Assembly: GCA_002110485.1 (NCBI GenBank)
Contig: MOWL01000047.1
Coordinates: 434,001 to 498,000, forward strand
From: Emergomyces orientalis
Lineage: Eukaryota; Ascomycota; Eurotiomycetes; Onygenales; Ajellomycetaceae
Direction of reading: 5' to 3'
Length of the DNA: 64,000 nt
Every line of letters starts with the position of its first letter. The stretch's first letter is position 1. The translations under genes and the position numbers were made by a program. Below the pieces are notes generated by a model. That model was not told the origin of the DNA and ran no database searches. It saw only the letters and a list, made by a program, of their open reading frames with translations. Below, piece after piece: positions 48,901-60,700 of the stretch.

Positions 48901-49193
48901 ATAGGGAACGCGAGCGGAAGGAGGCAGTTTCAACGATGCAACATGAGCCACCGGCAAGGAAGATGGAGGTTGACGAGGATTATGACGATGAAGGCGGGGA
49001 GGAGGAGAAGAAAGGCGTTGGTTCTGGTGGGAGTGGGAAGGGTGGTAGTCCGAATGGCAGTGGTACCGGTAGCGGGAAGGGGAGTGGAAATGGGAATGGG
49101 AATGGGAATGGGAATAATAATGGGGTTGTTAATGGTGGTAGTGCTGGGAGGGAGTCGCAGCAGGCACAGGTTAAAGGGGATTCGTCGAGTTAA
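45627..49193 (+). CDS. SSN6: Cyc8/Ssn6 glucose-repression corepressor (TPR protein)
   Basis: Eight exons (45627-45918, 46009-46212, 46280-46362, 46418-46597, 46674-46766, 46843-46999, 47068-47312, 47397-49193) give 1016 residues. A Gly-Pro repeat and 22 consecutive Gln (residues 41-62) precede about ten tetratricopeptide repeats, visible as GDLDGAMSAYEQALRHN, QFQKAIEYLQNILKLDPTN, LDHAEEAFSQVMRMQPDFEKA and YRDALDAYSRAIRLNPY. In yeast these repeats bind Tup1 and DNA-binding repressors, forming a global corepressor. The 600-residue C-terminal half is disordered: Pro/Gln-rich, then a charged Arg/Glu/Asp repeat, then acidic and Gly/Asn-rich. All seven introns lie in the TPR part and are 55-90 bp. 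The frame is intact. Confidence 0.96.
45681..45812 (+). repeat. Coding Gly-Pro hexanucleotide and poly-Gln repeats
   Basis: A (GGTCCA)n-type tract encodes a GPGPGP run, followed by 22 CAA/CAG codons (45747-45812). Both are within the first exon of the Cyc8 homologue and are likely length-variable between strains. Confidence 0.9.
48823..48925 (+). repeat. Coding Arg/Glu/Asp minisatellite
   Basis: A GAGAGG/GATAGA hexamer-like array encodes alternating ERERER and DRDRDR dipeptides in the Cyc8 homologue's tail. It forms a mixed-charge low-complexity segment. Confidence 0.85.
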
Positions 49194-50690
49194 GTAAGGG
49201 GGAAAGGGATAGGATTGGGGGGCAAGAGGGATTAAGTGTATGAGGTTTTTCCCATATTTTGTTCTCTTTTATTTTATTTCAAGTCCTTTTTTCTAGGATG
49301 GATGGATAGGTTTTTCTTTCGTCTTTGTCTTTCTATTTTTCTTCTTTTATTTTTTGTTGTTCTGTGTGATGTTTGCACCTCCACCCCCTCGTTTTTTTTC
49401 TTGTCTTTTTTTCATTTTTTCATTTTTATTTTTATTTTTGCGATTTTGTGATTATGTGATTTTTTGTCTGTTCTTATTTTTGATTTTTGATTTTTTTTTT
49501 GGCATCTGTTTTTTTTTTTTTCATTTCTATTGTGTATATTCTCCCCCACCTTTTCTTCAATCTTCTTCAATTGATACATGTAGTAGGATATATAGTTACG
49601 CAGATTAGATAGAAAATAACCAGAGAGAGAAGGTAGCTTTTTCCCCCCAAAAAAAAAAAACAAACAAACAAATTAAAAAAAAAAAAAAAAAAAAAAACAA
49701 AGAGGTCTTTACACATTTGATATTTTAGTTTGATATAAAAAATATATTATATTCTTTGTGATCTGTGTGTATGTGTGTAGAATTTTTTTTTTTTTTTTTT
49801 TAACTTTGTTGTTTTTCTGATCTGATATTGTTGCAATGAATATAGAGTTGCTTAATGATGATGACAATGAAGCACACATATAGTTAGATACTTTCAGTAG
49901 TTAATGTTAATTTCTTATATCAAGTATGAAGTAGAAGCAGCTTGAATGATGGACAATATGCCCTACGTTTTATCTGGAACACCCGACGAATCGGGCGGCG
50001 GGGGTTCCATGGATGAATTAAAAAAAAAGGGGGAGGGGGGGCGGAGGGAAGGGGGTTTTTTTTTCTCGGGCCGTGGGGATAAGTTGAGTTTTTTCAATTT
50101 TTTTATTTATATTTATTGGTTATTTTGTTTTAGTGGTTTGAGGTTAGTGCTGAATTACCTGGGATTGGCGAGATTATCTCTGTTTTATTTAGCGAATAGA
50201 GTAACTATATAGAATTTGATTTTGATTTTTATTTTAATACACCGTCTGTGGAGACGGATTGTAAGTCTGCCCCTCCCTTTCTCTCTTCCGCCCCCCACGT
50301 TTGAATCGAATATATCGCTGCCAAAACGCAACTACTTGCATATCAACAGGCGCAGGCCGTCTCTATTACCAATTCAATCTGCCAGCCGCTCGGGGTGGTG
50401 GAGATAGGATGCATCAGCCAAACATACATATCACATATCAGAGTGCCATGCTATGTTAAGATAAATATTGGGATTCTGTTTTCTTCAATCTCATGAAAAA
50501 ATACCGGCGCGCCGCGACAACATGATGATGGAAGAGGGATGAGAAAAGCTTTATATAATATAAGTGCAGCTTTGTTCTCTGATGTATATTTTAGTTCTTC
50601 AAATTTTTTTTTTTTTTTTTTGAGAGAAGAGAGAAGAGAGAGATGAGAGAAAAAAGACAGATTCTGTTAACTGAGTATGCATTCATATAA

Positions 50691-50719
50691 GCAGCAGCAG
50701 CAGCAGCAGCAGCAGTAGC
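50691..50719 (+). repeat. (AGC)n microsatellite
   Basis: About nine AGC units, one with a T interruption, in intergenic DNA. Confidence 0.9.
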
Positions 50720-50826
50720 AGAAAATGTCTCCCATTTATTCTGCTATTTATGAGATGTGTATGTGTCAGCTGGCTATTAGAGGCAAAAAATATGAAACAG
50801 GCCATTGCAGGGCTGGATAGGTAGCG

Positions 50827-50899
50827 GTCCGATGCCGCGCCTACCGGACATGGGCCAAATTGAATGCCCATAAAACCACACAACAACAGCATGCCTATC
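50827..50899 (+). promoter_or_regulatory. Conserved 5' flank of the 5S genes
   Basis: The bases just upstream (ending ACACAACAACAGCATGCCTATC) match the flank of copy A at 41518 to about 41590 (minus) almost perfectly, with a shared GGGCCAAATT further out. It may be an external Pol III promoter element, or simply DNA copied together with the gene. Confidence 0.6.
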
Positions 50900-51019
50900 A
50901 CATACGAACATAGGGAGTGGAAAATAGGGCTTCCCGTCCGCTCAGCCGTAACTCAAGCCACTCGCCGGCCTGTTAGTAGTTGGGTGGGTGACCACCAGCG
51001 AATCCGGGCTTTTGTATGT
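50900..51019 (+). rRNA. 5S ribosomal RNA gene (copy B)
   Basis: 120 bp beginning ACATACGAACATAGGGAGTG and ending TTTTGTATGT, with the fungal 5S core and complementary ends (ACATAC/GTATGT). A T6 run overlaps and follows the 3' end and should terminate Pol III. The terminal helix is intact, so this is the better candidate for an active copy. It shares about 70 bp of 5' flank with copy A. Confidence 0.95.
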
Positions 51020-54000
51020 TTTTTATGTTATATATATATATTTTTGATGGGATGAGTTGGGGTGTTGCGCCCCCCTCCAATTCGATAACCAGACGTTCCC
51101 TTAGCCTTCCTCTCTCCCTTCGAGCTTGCGTGATGAGGGACGGGGGATAAATGGAAATTGACGTTGCTCAGGGCGAACTTTTTTTGAGAAATGAGGGTGG
51201 AGGGATGACAGCGGGAGGTTTTGTGCCTGGGAACTGGAAATGGATTTGATGTGACAACCCTGGTACGCCAGGACTTGCGGGGCAAGACCATATCGGGATC
51301 CGCATAGAGGTATAAAAATTTGGTAGGAAGCCCGTTGACAGTCCTCCACAGCCTGTGATGGATGGTGATAGTATAAATGCTTGTGCTGTGACGGGTTGGT
51401 GGCCAAATTTTTTTTTTGTTGTTTTTTCTTCTTTCGTTCTCCTTGACCTCTTAGGTCCTGAAATTTCGCTCAGCAGCAGCAGCGGGATCAGCAGGGAGAA
51501 ATGACAGACAAAAACCATAATGTCAGATAAGTTAACCCCCTGAGGTGCTGTATTTCATCCAAAGTGGTGATGATGATGGCCATAATCAATGTAGAATTGG
51601 AGACCGAATTGGGCGTCTCAGACAAATAATCCGTCCATCCTGTTCCCTCAAGCAAAAAAAAAAAAAAACCCCCCCAAGCCCGAATCCGCACAGTGGAAAC
51701 GATGGGAGCTGGAGCTCAACTCAAGTCACTATTTTATTACCAACATGTGGATAGAATTTGCTCCGGGGGGGGGGGGGGGGGGCTTTAGATTCATGTCCGG
51801 CTCCAGCTAGTGACGGAACTCCCCAATAAATAACAATTTATTCGCGGGGGAGGAAAGGTTCGAAAGAGCGAATGGGTGGTAGTCATGTATGAAAAAAACT
51901 ACCAGGAGGGAGAACGAACTGTTTTTCTGTTTTTCAGCTCGAGGCTCGAGGCTCCCTGATTCTTTCTTTCTTTCTTTCTTTTTATTTTTACTTTTTAATT
52001 TTCCATACCCAGCAACCTTTTCACCTGAGGCTCTGCTTGCCAATGGCCAAATCATGACATATTTACAGTAGCTCGCGACGGCGGCGCCATATTTTGGTTT
52101 TTGTCAGTGCACAAGGCGAACAAGGGCTCACCACCCTCTCCTCAATTAAACCCGATATCCGAAATCCGAAGCCCGGGTCTCGGATGTGGCGTACGGCTGC
52201 AGACTGTTCGGCGTCGGCCTTGAAGTGCGAATGGGCAGAAACGGGTACAACGGATATATGTGCCTTGAGTGGACCATTGCGTTCATATAGGAGGGTATGT
52301 TGGGGGGGTATATTTTGGGGAAAGGGATATTCAGGTGAAGTAGCGCTAGAGCATATATATTTGCCTAGGTTTAGACGAACTACCTGGGCTTCCTTTTCTC
52401 CTTTCCTCCCCGCACCCCTCGCCCCTTTTTTCCTTTAGCTTTCTTTCTCCTTTCTGTTGGTTTTGAACACCGGATAAGGGTCCTATTATGTCATCTGTTT
52501 TAGAACGCCGGTAGGGGAGTGTGTTTTGAGATTTGGTGAACTTGTAACCTCGGAATATTCGATCCCTGCATATTAACCGTTCAAACTGCTTACTAGGTAG
52601 CAGCGGTGCACGTAATCGGTTCTTTCAGCCATACAAAAATCCCCGCGTTTTGATAACTAGAGGTTATTCCACGAGATGAGTAATAATGAACGCGGCTGTG
52701 CTCTCATATATTAAAATAATAACTAAAAAAATCCTTTTCTTGTTTCCCGATGTCAAGCGGACTGGTTGCTGCCAGATGTACTGCAACCCCCCCTTGATAG
52801 TGCTGACATCGGCAAAAACACCAGCACCTGGCAATGACACGGGGATCGAGGGGGATGAAATCACACACACACACTCACTCTCTCTCTCTCTCTCCCGCTC
52901 TCCCTCTCTGTGGATAAATTAATCTTTTCTTGAGTTGTGCTTTAAATGAGTTTCTCTCAAAGAAGTTCCTGTGAAAAATAAAAGCCCAGCATGCTTTAAT
53001 TTTTTCCGAAGGGAGCTTTTGTATTTGGTAAAGATCATGATATGGGATACCATTCATACTCAGTATATTTTGGATTGGAGACAAGGAGGAGAGATTGTGT
53101 TACTAGGTAAATACAGATTTTATAGAATCTCTTTGATGTGCAGTAACTACAGTATATACAGAACTGATAACTGTACCTGAGCAAGCAAGCAGGCAGAGGC
53201 AAGTCGTATATAAATTTAGATCCAGCAACTGCACAGCCAGTGGCACAGCAGGATTCATCTCTGCAAGCAGATATCTGTAGTATCAATGAAGTAGAACCCT
53301 TTTAATTTTTTATTATATATATAATTTTTATAAATAAAATATATAAAATATATCCATGAAGATATCCATGAAGATATCCATATTCCCTTCTAGGACTAAT
53401 CACAAAATCACATGACTCCGCCCAGGCCCGCGTTGCCAAGACTGGAAAGCGGCTCTTGCTGTGGCCGAAAGGGGAAACACCCCGGGAAAGGGATGGAAAG
53501 ACGCCAAGATCCGCGCCAAGATCCGCGCCAAGGCCCCGCCAAGAATGGGATACTGGGTGTTTGGGATTGGTTTCGGAAGGTACGTATTTTTTCTGGTATT
53601 TTATTGTAAGTTTTTTTGTTGGACACTAATGTCAAATAGCAAGTTTCCAGGGATAGATCCCCCATGTACTTACTGTACATAATGTATAAAGCGTAACTGC
53701 ATTATTTTTATTATCCCGAGGTTTGCTTTTATTTTTGTTTAAAGCTTGGAGCACTACTCCGTACTGTTTACATACATTGTAGTGTATTATTATTGTCCAG
53801 GTATTGTTATGTCAAAATGCTAATACCAGGTTCGAATGCCAAGCCTCTTGGCGCGCTGTTTTTCTCCACCACAAAACACACAAAAACCTCGGACTCCGTA
53901 AGGGCTGAGCCAAAATGGGTTTGTTGTTTGTTGGTTAGCTATTTTGCTGCGTCATCGGGCTGGGGAGTGCTTGAAATGCGAACGAGGTACTAAATATATA

Positions 54001-54784
54001 TCTGGAGGATATTGGGACATTTTGGATATTTTATATATGGGCAATTGCTGGGGTCAATTCTTATATAGTATGCCGTTCTCCCCTTTTTTACACACAATGC
54101 TCTCTCTCTCTCATTCTTGGACATAGTAATGTATTATGGAGTTTGTGATATCTCCGTAGTATGGCGATCGCTCAGCGAACAAAACCAAACCCGCCAAGTT
54201 CTCGGCGTCTGGGCAAATGTCTTTCTTGGCGGCCGCTCAGCCAGTCCCGGCTCTCCGCCGCGCCTTTTTTGCTTCTTCTGTTTTCGCCCTCGTTTTCCTT
54301 GCTCTGCCCTGCTTGGAGTCTGCTTGGAGTTTTTGCTTGGAGTCTTGGGGGACATCTTGGGGGCATCTTAGGGGCGCCTTGGTTTGCTTGGTTTCCGCTG
54401 GGCATTGTCCCGCCCTCACACATATATCCCCCCATATATAACCCAGGTTTGAGACCCTCTCTCATACTCATATTAATATATACTCATATTAATATATTCT
54501 CCCCCTTCCCTTTCTTCTTCTTCTTCTTCTTCTTCTTCTTTCCCCTTCCAATAATATCACAGTTTTTTTTTATTCCGCCCTTGTCCATGGATGGCAACAC
54601 TCACCCTCCTCGCTGTGGTCGATGTCTTGCCTGCAGACCCCGCCTGTCCTCCCTTACCACAGCTCCTCCTCTATAGTAAAATTCCCTCCAGCTGCCTGGG
54701 TCTTAGCGGCTGCTAGTACATAGCTACGTTCCTAGGTTACTTAGAGTATCATTGAATTGATTGCGCCATTTGATTTCCATTACC
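51020..54784. other. Long repeat-rich intergenic interval
   Basis: No supported gene. Features include an A-run joined to a C-run (51654-51676), an 18-base G run (51765-51782), CTTT repeats (51961-51980), CA then CT microsatellites (52863-52895), a tandem ATATCCATGAAG repeat near 53350-53380, a tandem CCAAGATCCGCG repeat near 53506-53530 and a CTT microsatellite (54513-54540). Open frames at 54134-54676 are long on both strands but lack features and look compositional. Confidence 0.5.
54513..54540 (+). repeat. (CTT)n microsatellite
   Basis: About nine CTT units in the presumed promoter of the gene starting at 54785. Confidence 0.9.
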
Positions 54785-56560
54785 ATGCCGCCCTCCAATC
54801 CCTATTACCATCACGACGACCACGGCCACTTTTACCATCCTCCCCATCCCTCCTCTTCAGACAACCCTCACACGCCGCCGCATTCGCATTCGCATTCGCA
54901 TTCGCATTCCCATTCCCTGAATTATACCAATAATCCCCCGTACAACCCTCCCCGCGACAGCAACAGCGATAACAGTATTAACCACCACATCGTCCATCTC
55001 CCCCAGATATACGTACCTGAAGAACACCCAAATGCCGCTGTCTCATACCTCACCCCGCAATCCATGAGGGACCAGGAGAAGGACCACAACCAGCCATCGC
55101 AAGCTCATGGCATTCAGCCAATTACCATCCCCCCACCTGCGTCGATGTTGGAGCAGACTCCTACTATTCCCCATCATAAAGAAACGAAAGGGGATGCAAG
55201 TCGGAGACATCGGCATAGTCACGGTGTATTGATGTCAGGGCATTCGAGGGCTTTGGGCTATGCGGATGAGGAAGTTGGTGGGGATCATAGGGATGATATT
55301 GAGGAGGATGAAGAGGATGATATCATTGATGGGGCTGATGAGGATGATGGGTTGGAGGTGGTTAGGTCGACGGAGACGGAGAATGCATTTTTTATATTGG
55401 TGAGATGAATTATTCTCTCTGTTGTTTTTTTTTTTTGAATTTGAATTTGAATTTGAATTTGAATTTATTTGGGAGCTTGGTTTGCAGAATTGAGCTTTGG
55501 AAGTTTGTAAACGGATTGAAGAGCCAAAACATCCAAGCACATTCAACATCACAACAACATTACACCGCAGGCATTGAAACAAAAGGTGGAAACAAGCTCA
55601 ATGGATCCGATCTTATAAAACAAAACCCCAAAAACATTTTAAAAAAATATCCCTACTAACCATTAACTATATATATATATATATATACAGCTCCGCCTCT
55701 CCTTCCTTGTCCCACCTTTCACCCTCATCGCAGCTCTATACACCTTCGCCGTCCTGCTCTTCCTCCTCCTCCTCGCCCTGCCGCTCCGCCTCTGCACCCC
55801 ATTCCCATTCTTCAAATCCCCGCTGTCAACACAGATATGCTCCCTCCTCCTGCCTCTGCTACGTAGGCACCAGCGCCTCATTGCGCCACAGCCACAAACC
55901 CCATCATCATTGTCACAGTCATCGAAACGGGATGATGGAAGACATTGCTCGAGATATTGTAAACGAAGGGGAAGGAATCATGACCTTGTATCTACGCATC
56001 CGTATGATACTATCGATGTCAATTGCCAGCAGCAGAAGAATACCACTACCACTACGACCACTACCACCACGGCTACCACAGCTACGATTGCAATTGCGGC
56101 TACAACACATGATGTCCCGCATCTAAAAAATACAAATACAAATACAAACACACACACAAACGGAAACACCCCTACTTCCTCCCTAACACCCTCCCTAACA
56201 CCCGCCCCCTCACCATTCCAATCCCCAACCACCTCCCCCTTCCCAACCCCTCCCTCAAAACCAACCAGCAAAACAACAACCCACTCTTCGCCCTTACTCT
56301 TCCTCATCCACCTTTTTTCCCCTCTACTCGTCCCCCCACTCCTCTTCGCCGCCTGGATCGCCGCCTCCTTCTGGGTCTTCGCCATGATCCTGGGAAACCC
56401 TGACGGGACGGAGAGGAAAGATGATGGCCGCGTGGCGGTGTTGGGGGTTAGGAATTGGTGGTGGGTGTGGCTTTGTTGGGCGAGGAGGGGGAGAAATAGG
56501 GGAAGAAGAGGGAAGGTTAGGGAGAAGGTTAGGGAGAGGGAGAAGTGGAGGGGTGGTTAA
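54785..56560 (+). CDS. Unrecognised low-complexity protein with two membrane segments
   Basis: Two exons (54785-55399 and 55691-56560) join in phase to 494 residues. The first exon encodes a His/Pro/Ser-rich N terminus (PYYHHDDHGHFYHPPH, then a (Ser-His)n run) and an acidic block near its end (DDIEEDEEDDIIDGADEDDG). Exon 2 opens with a hydrophobic helix (LVPPFTLIAALYTFAVLLF), continues through a Thr-rich linker with ten Thr in a row, has a second hydrophobic region (LLVPPLLFAAWIAASFWVFA) and ends in an Arg/Lys-rich tail. The (V/L)PP-helix pattern appears twice. The start at 54785 is the first ATG of the frame. The 291-bp intron is longer than others here and contains a TTTGAA repeat. Function unknown. 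Confidence 0.72.
55434..55466 (+). repeat. (TTTGAA)n hexanucleotide repeat in an intron
   Basis: About five tandem hexamers just after the donor site of the only intron of the neighbouring gene. Confidence 0.85.
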
Positions 56561-57741
56561 TTTGAGTTGATTTTGAGTTGATTTTTTGATATTTTGATTT
56601 TGATATTGATTTTGATTTTGAGGGCTGGGTTTAGGTTTGGGCTTGGTCTGATTTAAATAGGGGTTTTATTAGAATTGTATTAGATTGTATTAGGTGTTAG
56701 CCTGTCTGCCTTTTAATTTTTTCCCCCTTTTTCTTCATATATATATCTATATATATATATATATATTTATTTATATAATAGATGGTTGTGTTAACTATAT
56801 TATATAGTTCAAATAATGATGATATATTTTTATTATTTTCAACATGTTAACATCACTCCTCTTTTCTGCTTCTTCATTCAATTTTTTTTTTTTGTATTTC
56901 AATTCGATTGAATTGATCCTTTCACGGCCTCTCTGCCTCTCTCTCTCTCTCTCATTTATGTTAATTTTTCATTTTGGCCTGGTTATTTATCTACAATGCA
57001 ACCCCCCCGGTTCTACTGCAATCCAAAGACATTGCTGATATGGATGCTTGCTTGCAAGCCTTATTGTGGATATGGTTGTCATACGTAGGCACACGATATG
57101 ATTGTCATTGCACATGCGCATACATCATATATACAGTATACATGTATGTATGTGTGCATGTGCTGTACTTACATGGATATTTGAAGATGGGTGGACCGAT
57201 GCATTGTGCAGGTTTATGGATGCGGTGAAAGGTTACAAGAGATATGGGGAGTCTGGCAGAAAAGCTGTAATGATGATTTGAGTGATGTATATTAGAGAGT
57301 TGCATAGTGCGTGGGTATATAGGAGATATGAGAAAGGGGGTTACATATGAAGAGCTGCGAATGAGGATGAGAGTTGGAAAAGAAAAAAAAGAAAAACAGA
57401 AAAGGTTGTGTGCGATTGCGTAGTTGTAAATAATAAATGTGATCGTTACTAAAAGATCATGAACTTTGAGAGTAAGAAGGTTGGACTAAAAGAGGACGAG
57501 AAGATAGGCCGCAAAATTGAAACGAGAAATAGATCATCACACATTCAGTAAAGCGTATTTATTTATCATATGGAGAAAGACAGAACAAACAACCAAGCCA
57601 TAAGGGGGTAAACAAAACACCGAGCATAAAAAAATCTAAATCAAATCCCCCCTTTTTGTTTTAGACAACGTACCAAAGCGATAGAGGTATCATCAGTTTA
57701 TCAACCCACACATTTCACCACTTCTTTTGCTTAAACCAGTT
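56561..57741. other. Intergenic between convergent genes
   Basis: AT-rich, with TATA microsatellite stretches near 56736-56768 and a CT run near 56934-56952. It holds the 3' ends of the membrane-protein gene and of RRP12. No gene seen. Confidence 0.55.
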
Positions 57742-60700
57742 CTACCTCCTCCCTCTTCCCCTCCCACCTGCGCGAAATCCACGCCCACCCCTCCCTCCAC
57801 CGCCACTAAATCGGCGCCCCCTCCCCGACCCCCTCTTCTCAACCCGCCCACTCTCACCCCTAACTTTCTCAATCCCTAACCCCCGCCTCCCATTTCCACC
57901 ACCCCCTTTCATCTCTTTCCCAATTGCTTTTGCAACTTCCACCTCGCCATCGTCATCAATATCCATCTCATCCCCGTCTCTCTTCCTCCCCTGACTAACC
58001 TTCAGCCGACCCCGCTGGCCCCTCCGTACCGCATCCGGCCCACTAACCGCGGATATATATGCGTTGATGCCAGTGGCACCTTCAGCTTCTCCATCTCCTT
58101 CGCCACCACCACCGCCGCTTTCACCACCACCACCACGGCTACCACTGGCCAAACCAACAACCCCATTCCCATCCAAACCTAACAATAACTTCCCATCCGC
58201 ATCGACTCGTGCAGCGCGCTTCCTCGTCTTGGTTGCCAGGAAGCGTACGGATGGCTTCGTTGTCGAGATGCTCGCCAACGCATCGGGCGCGAGGAGATCG
58301 AGCGGGTTAGATTCCGGTGAGAGTTCGCGGATATATTGTGTTTGCGATTGTGCGCCTGGTCGTCCCGGTTTCTGACGTCCTCCTCCTCGTTGCTGCTGCT
58401 GCTGCTTGCGGGCGACGTTGCCGGATTTATGATGAGAAGAAGACGCGTGCATGTTGCCCTGCTCGTCAATGTCGATCTCGCTGGCATCGTCGGAGTCTGT
58501 CGTTGCGAAATCTGAATCGGACATATCGGAGCCGTAGACGGCTTTGTCGAATTCGTTGTTGAAGGACTTTTCGCCGCCGCGTGGTTGACCGGATGCCGTT
58601 GTTGGCTTGTGTGAGCGGCTGGGGTCTCCACCATGCTCATCCCCTTCTCCGTCCTCGTCGTCTCCTTCTTCACCTTCTCGGGCTTGGGTCTTCTTGCGTT
58701 TGCGTCGTTCGCGCTCTTTGCGGATCGCTACGACGAATTTCCGATCTGCTTCCCCAACTAATCCTTCGAGTAGCGGGGCACCGAAGCGCCGGATCAACCG
58801 CTCGAGGATACCCTTTACTTTACTCTTGAGGCGGCCTTTATGCTCCTTACTCCAGACCAGGAGGTTAGGCACGAGCGAGTCAAGACGGGGTCGGAGCATG
58901 TCTTCGGGCAACGCGACAACAGCAACTTTGACAAAGCCCAGCACACTCCGGACAATTTCGCGATTGTTGCTTGTCAGGAAGAGATCAATGGTCTGCACGA
59001 GATCGGATAGGATGGCCGAGGGTAGCTTTGTGTGGAATTCAAAGAGGAGTCGGGATAATGCCGTTACTGATGCGGCGACCATGTGCGGAGAGCTGCCCGC
59101 GAGACCGGCAGAGACCATGGTGAAGAATTCTTCGATCGTGGCGGGGGCGTCCGGGGCGGTGTCTGGCATGTGTGGCACGAGCGAGTTGCGGATTACTGTG
59201 CCAGCTGGGTTGAGGTCCGGGTTTATGGTGCGCTGAGAGAGGTGGATGAGTAAGGAGAATGCGGCTGTGCGTGCCTTTTCGTTACTCTCCTTGCATCCTA
59301 GCACTACTTCAGACAGCACTGAGGGGATGAAATGCAGGTCTGAGGTTGGGAGGTAGGTGACTATTTCATGGATAGCAAGCAGCCGGTCACGGCGGGCCGG
59401 GGGTGGTGTTTGGTCTGCCGTTGAGAGGATGAGGGATTGCAGTTCGGAGCTGCGTTCGCGGAGTGCGGCGGCGCCGTTTTCTGTCGTGGCGAGACGCGGT
59501 ATGAGCTTGTATGCTTTCTTGATTAATTGGGGGTCGGAAGACTTTTTGTTGAGGACGACCGCAGCTAGCGAAAATAGCGTGACGAAACTTGATCGTGGCA
59601 GATATATCGATATCGTAACGATGAGATCCATCAGGGTGTGAGAGGTTGGGGGCATTTTGACGCCAGAGCTTTTCGGTTGCTTTTGCTCTGGGGATTCTGG
59701 CTCGGTGAGGGAGCCCTCTAACATTGCTGTGACGCGCGTGAAGGTCTCGATCAGTTCCTAAAATCGTTTGTTAGTAAAAAAATCTTAACAACAAGTGGGG
59801 GTAAATAAATATATATACATATTTATACATACCTGTTCACCTGTAATGCTCAAATATGCATTGATGCATCGAAGTAGAAAACCCCTGAATTGAGGAAGGG
59901 TCTGGCTGTAGACATTAAACAACACAGCGAGTAGATTACTAGAAAAGCCGGCGAGATGTGCAAGATTCTTCTTCGCATCTTCCTTCGAGATCCGGCGCTG
60001 AAGGAGCAGATCGTCCAGCTCGGTATCCAACGAAGTAATCGCTTGATTTGACTCAACAAGATTCTGCAGCGCTTTGCATACATCCACCCGGAGCTCTGTT
60101 TGCTTGTAAAGCACATTCGAAAGCAGCTCCGCGAAGCTTTGATCGAATGATTCTGTGAGATCTAGTGGAAGTTCGCAGAACCCTGGTAGAATCGCCCAGG
60201 TCTGCTGGACGAGAGTTTCAAAGATTTTCACCTCGACGGTCTTCTCAGCATTGCCGTATTCAAGGACGCGCTGGAATAGCGCCTCACTAAGTGGTACGAA
60301 TTCAGATCGGAAAAATGACAGGCGTGTGTTTGATACATTGTCCCTGAGGATGGGCAGAAGCCAGACTCGGCCAGGTTGGCCGGCCTTTTGATTTGTGATA
60401 TTCAGCGGTAATATCTCCAATACTGCTTCTGGACCCATGGCGGCAATCGCAGACCCGAGTACCTGATCAGCTTGTTTCTTGCCGGTAAACGACTCGTTAC
60501 CTCGTAGCTCCCCGATTGTTCGTACAATGTCAGATAGAACGGGGAACGATTTCCACTTCAGAGCATCGAACATTGCGGCGAGCACGTTGAATACTTCCAT
60601 CCATGCAGCCTGGTACTTGACAGAGAGCAACCCAGTGCCTATTTTGGCCAGTTTCTCAAGCACCTTTTCGTCATATATCGAGGGGTCGAGGATGACTGTA

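Larger units (their letters stand above)
49194..50899. other. CYC8 3' region and intergenic repeats
   Basis: Extreme T-richness at 49236-49540 probably belongs to the 3' UTR. It is followed by poly-A (49676-49697) and poly-T tracts (49784-49801, 50605-50621), an interrupted AGC repeat (50691-50719) and the 5' flank of the 5S gene. No coding sequence is supported. Confidence 0.55.

Noticed and set aside
48043..49197. Long alternative frames (271 and 195 codons) over the Cyc8 tail
   Set aside because: They are shadows of the GC-rich repetitive last exon.
50222..50300. Possible tRNA anticodon stem-loop near GGATTGTAAGTCT
   Set aside because: No A box or B box at the right distance on either strand.
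54134..54676. Long overlapping frames on both strands
   Set aside because: No motifs, and both strands are open because of base composition and repeats, not selection.
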